The notes below the pieces were generated by a model. The model had not been told where the DNA came from and did no database searches. It worked only from the letters and a program-made list of their open reading frames with translations. From Bacteroidales bacterium (lineage in GTDB: Bacteria > Bacteroidota > Bacteroidia > Bacteroidales > UBA932), in the NCBI GenBank assembly GCA_004554455.1, contig SFMG01000022.1:1-30967 (forward strand): DNA of 30,967 nucleotides, in the 5' to 3' direction. The stretch's first letter is position 1; every line of letters starts with the position of its first letter. Shown piece by piece: positions 30,843-30,967 of the stretch. The position numbers were made by a program, and so were the translations under genes.

Positions 30843-30967
30843 AGGATTCTGGAGATTTGCTGGGTTTTCGTGCATTGATTCTTGAATTCAAGCCCAGACT
30901 TGGGAATCGATGCATAGATTCAAGAGATTTCCGGGGTTTCCGTGCATCGATTCTGGATTTCAGGCCC
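30843..30967. repeat. 72-bp palindromic repeat array C, inverted and cut by the window end
   Basis: A 28-bp linker-like piece (30843-30870) is followed by a 44-bp unit at 30871-30914, a 28-bp linker at 30915-30942 and a new unit starting at 30943. The unit is the reverse complement of the arrays at 12449-12709 and 13138-13469 and keeps the exact 72-bp period. The linkers (ending in ggggtttccg or tgggttttcg) differ from those of array B. One arm reads TGCATTGATTC, which still pairs through G-U. Confidence 0.88.

Noticed and set aside
30724..30915. 63-residue minus-strand open frame upstream of hipB
   Set aside because: Its N-terminal half is the 72-bp repeat and the rest is AT-rich intergenic DNA including the hip promoter.

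Overview
The window looks like chromosomal DNA from a high-GC member of the Bacteroidota, most likely order Bacteroidales. The basis is the TonB-dependent receptor/DUF4249 gene set, the near absence of Shine-Dalgarno sequences, and repeated matches to the Bacteroidota -7 promoter element TAnnTTTG directly upstream of gene starts (TATATTTG, TATCTTTG, TAGATTTG). No rRNA, tRNA, transposase or phage gene was recognised.

Layout. Positions 1-640 are gene-free, hairpin-rich repeats. Positions 658-12181 hold mostly housekeeping genes: dnaK (-), a RluA-type pseudouridine synthase (+), then a compact leftward cassette of an HprK-like kinase, an ABC exporter and a PqqD-like protein, with a SipW-like S24/S26 peptidase diverging from it. 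These are followed on the minus strand by nadD, gmk, ppa, a class II fructose-bisphosphate aldolase and the dTDP-rhamnose genes rfbA-rfbC-rfbD (rfbB is not here). Positions 12188-13930 form a second large gene-free block. It carries the 74-bp repeat of the left edge in inverted orientation, a 72-bp palindromic repeat (44 bp + 28 bp), and C-rich low-complexity DNA.

The right half starts with an AraC-type regulator (-) diverging from a Tat-exported FAD-dependent oxidoreductase (+); a possible small RNA or leader with an intrinsic terminator lies between them. Next is a four-gene outer-membrane operon: an exported protein of unknown function, a TonB-dependent receptor with an STN-like N-terminus, a DUF4249 lipoprotein, and an MG2/plug-like exported protein. 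A porin-like beta-barrel gene then precedes a polyamine uptake operon potABCD, in which PotA has a duplicated C-terminal module and PotD is both a lipoprotein and C-terminally membrane-anchored. A DUF1349-like lipoprotein follows. The window closes with a leftward hipB-hipA toxin-antitoxin pair with a clear operator-like inverted repeat, and another 72-bp repeat array inverted relative to the one at 13.1-13.5 kb.

The two most unusual elements are (i) the kinase/ABC/PqqD/SipW-like peptidase cassette, which looks like RiPP-type peptide maturation and export machinery without a visible precursor or cyclase, and (ii) the families of structured repeats that bracket gene blocks in inverted orientation. 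All functional calls are by reading motifs; no database search was possible.
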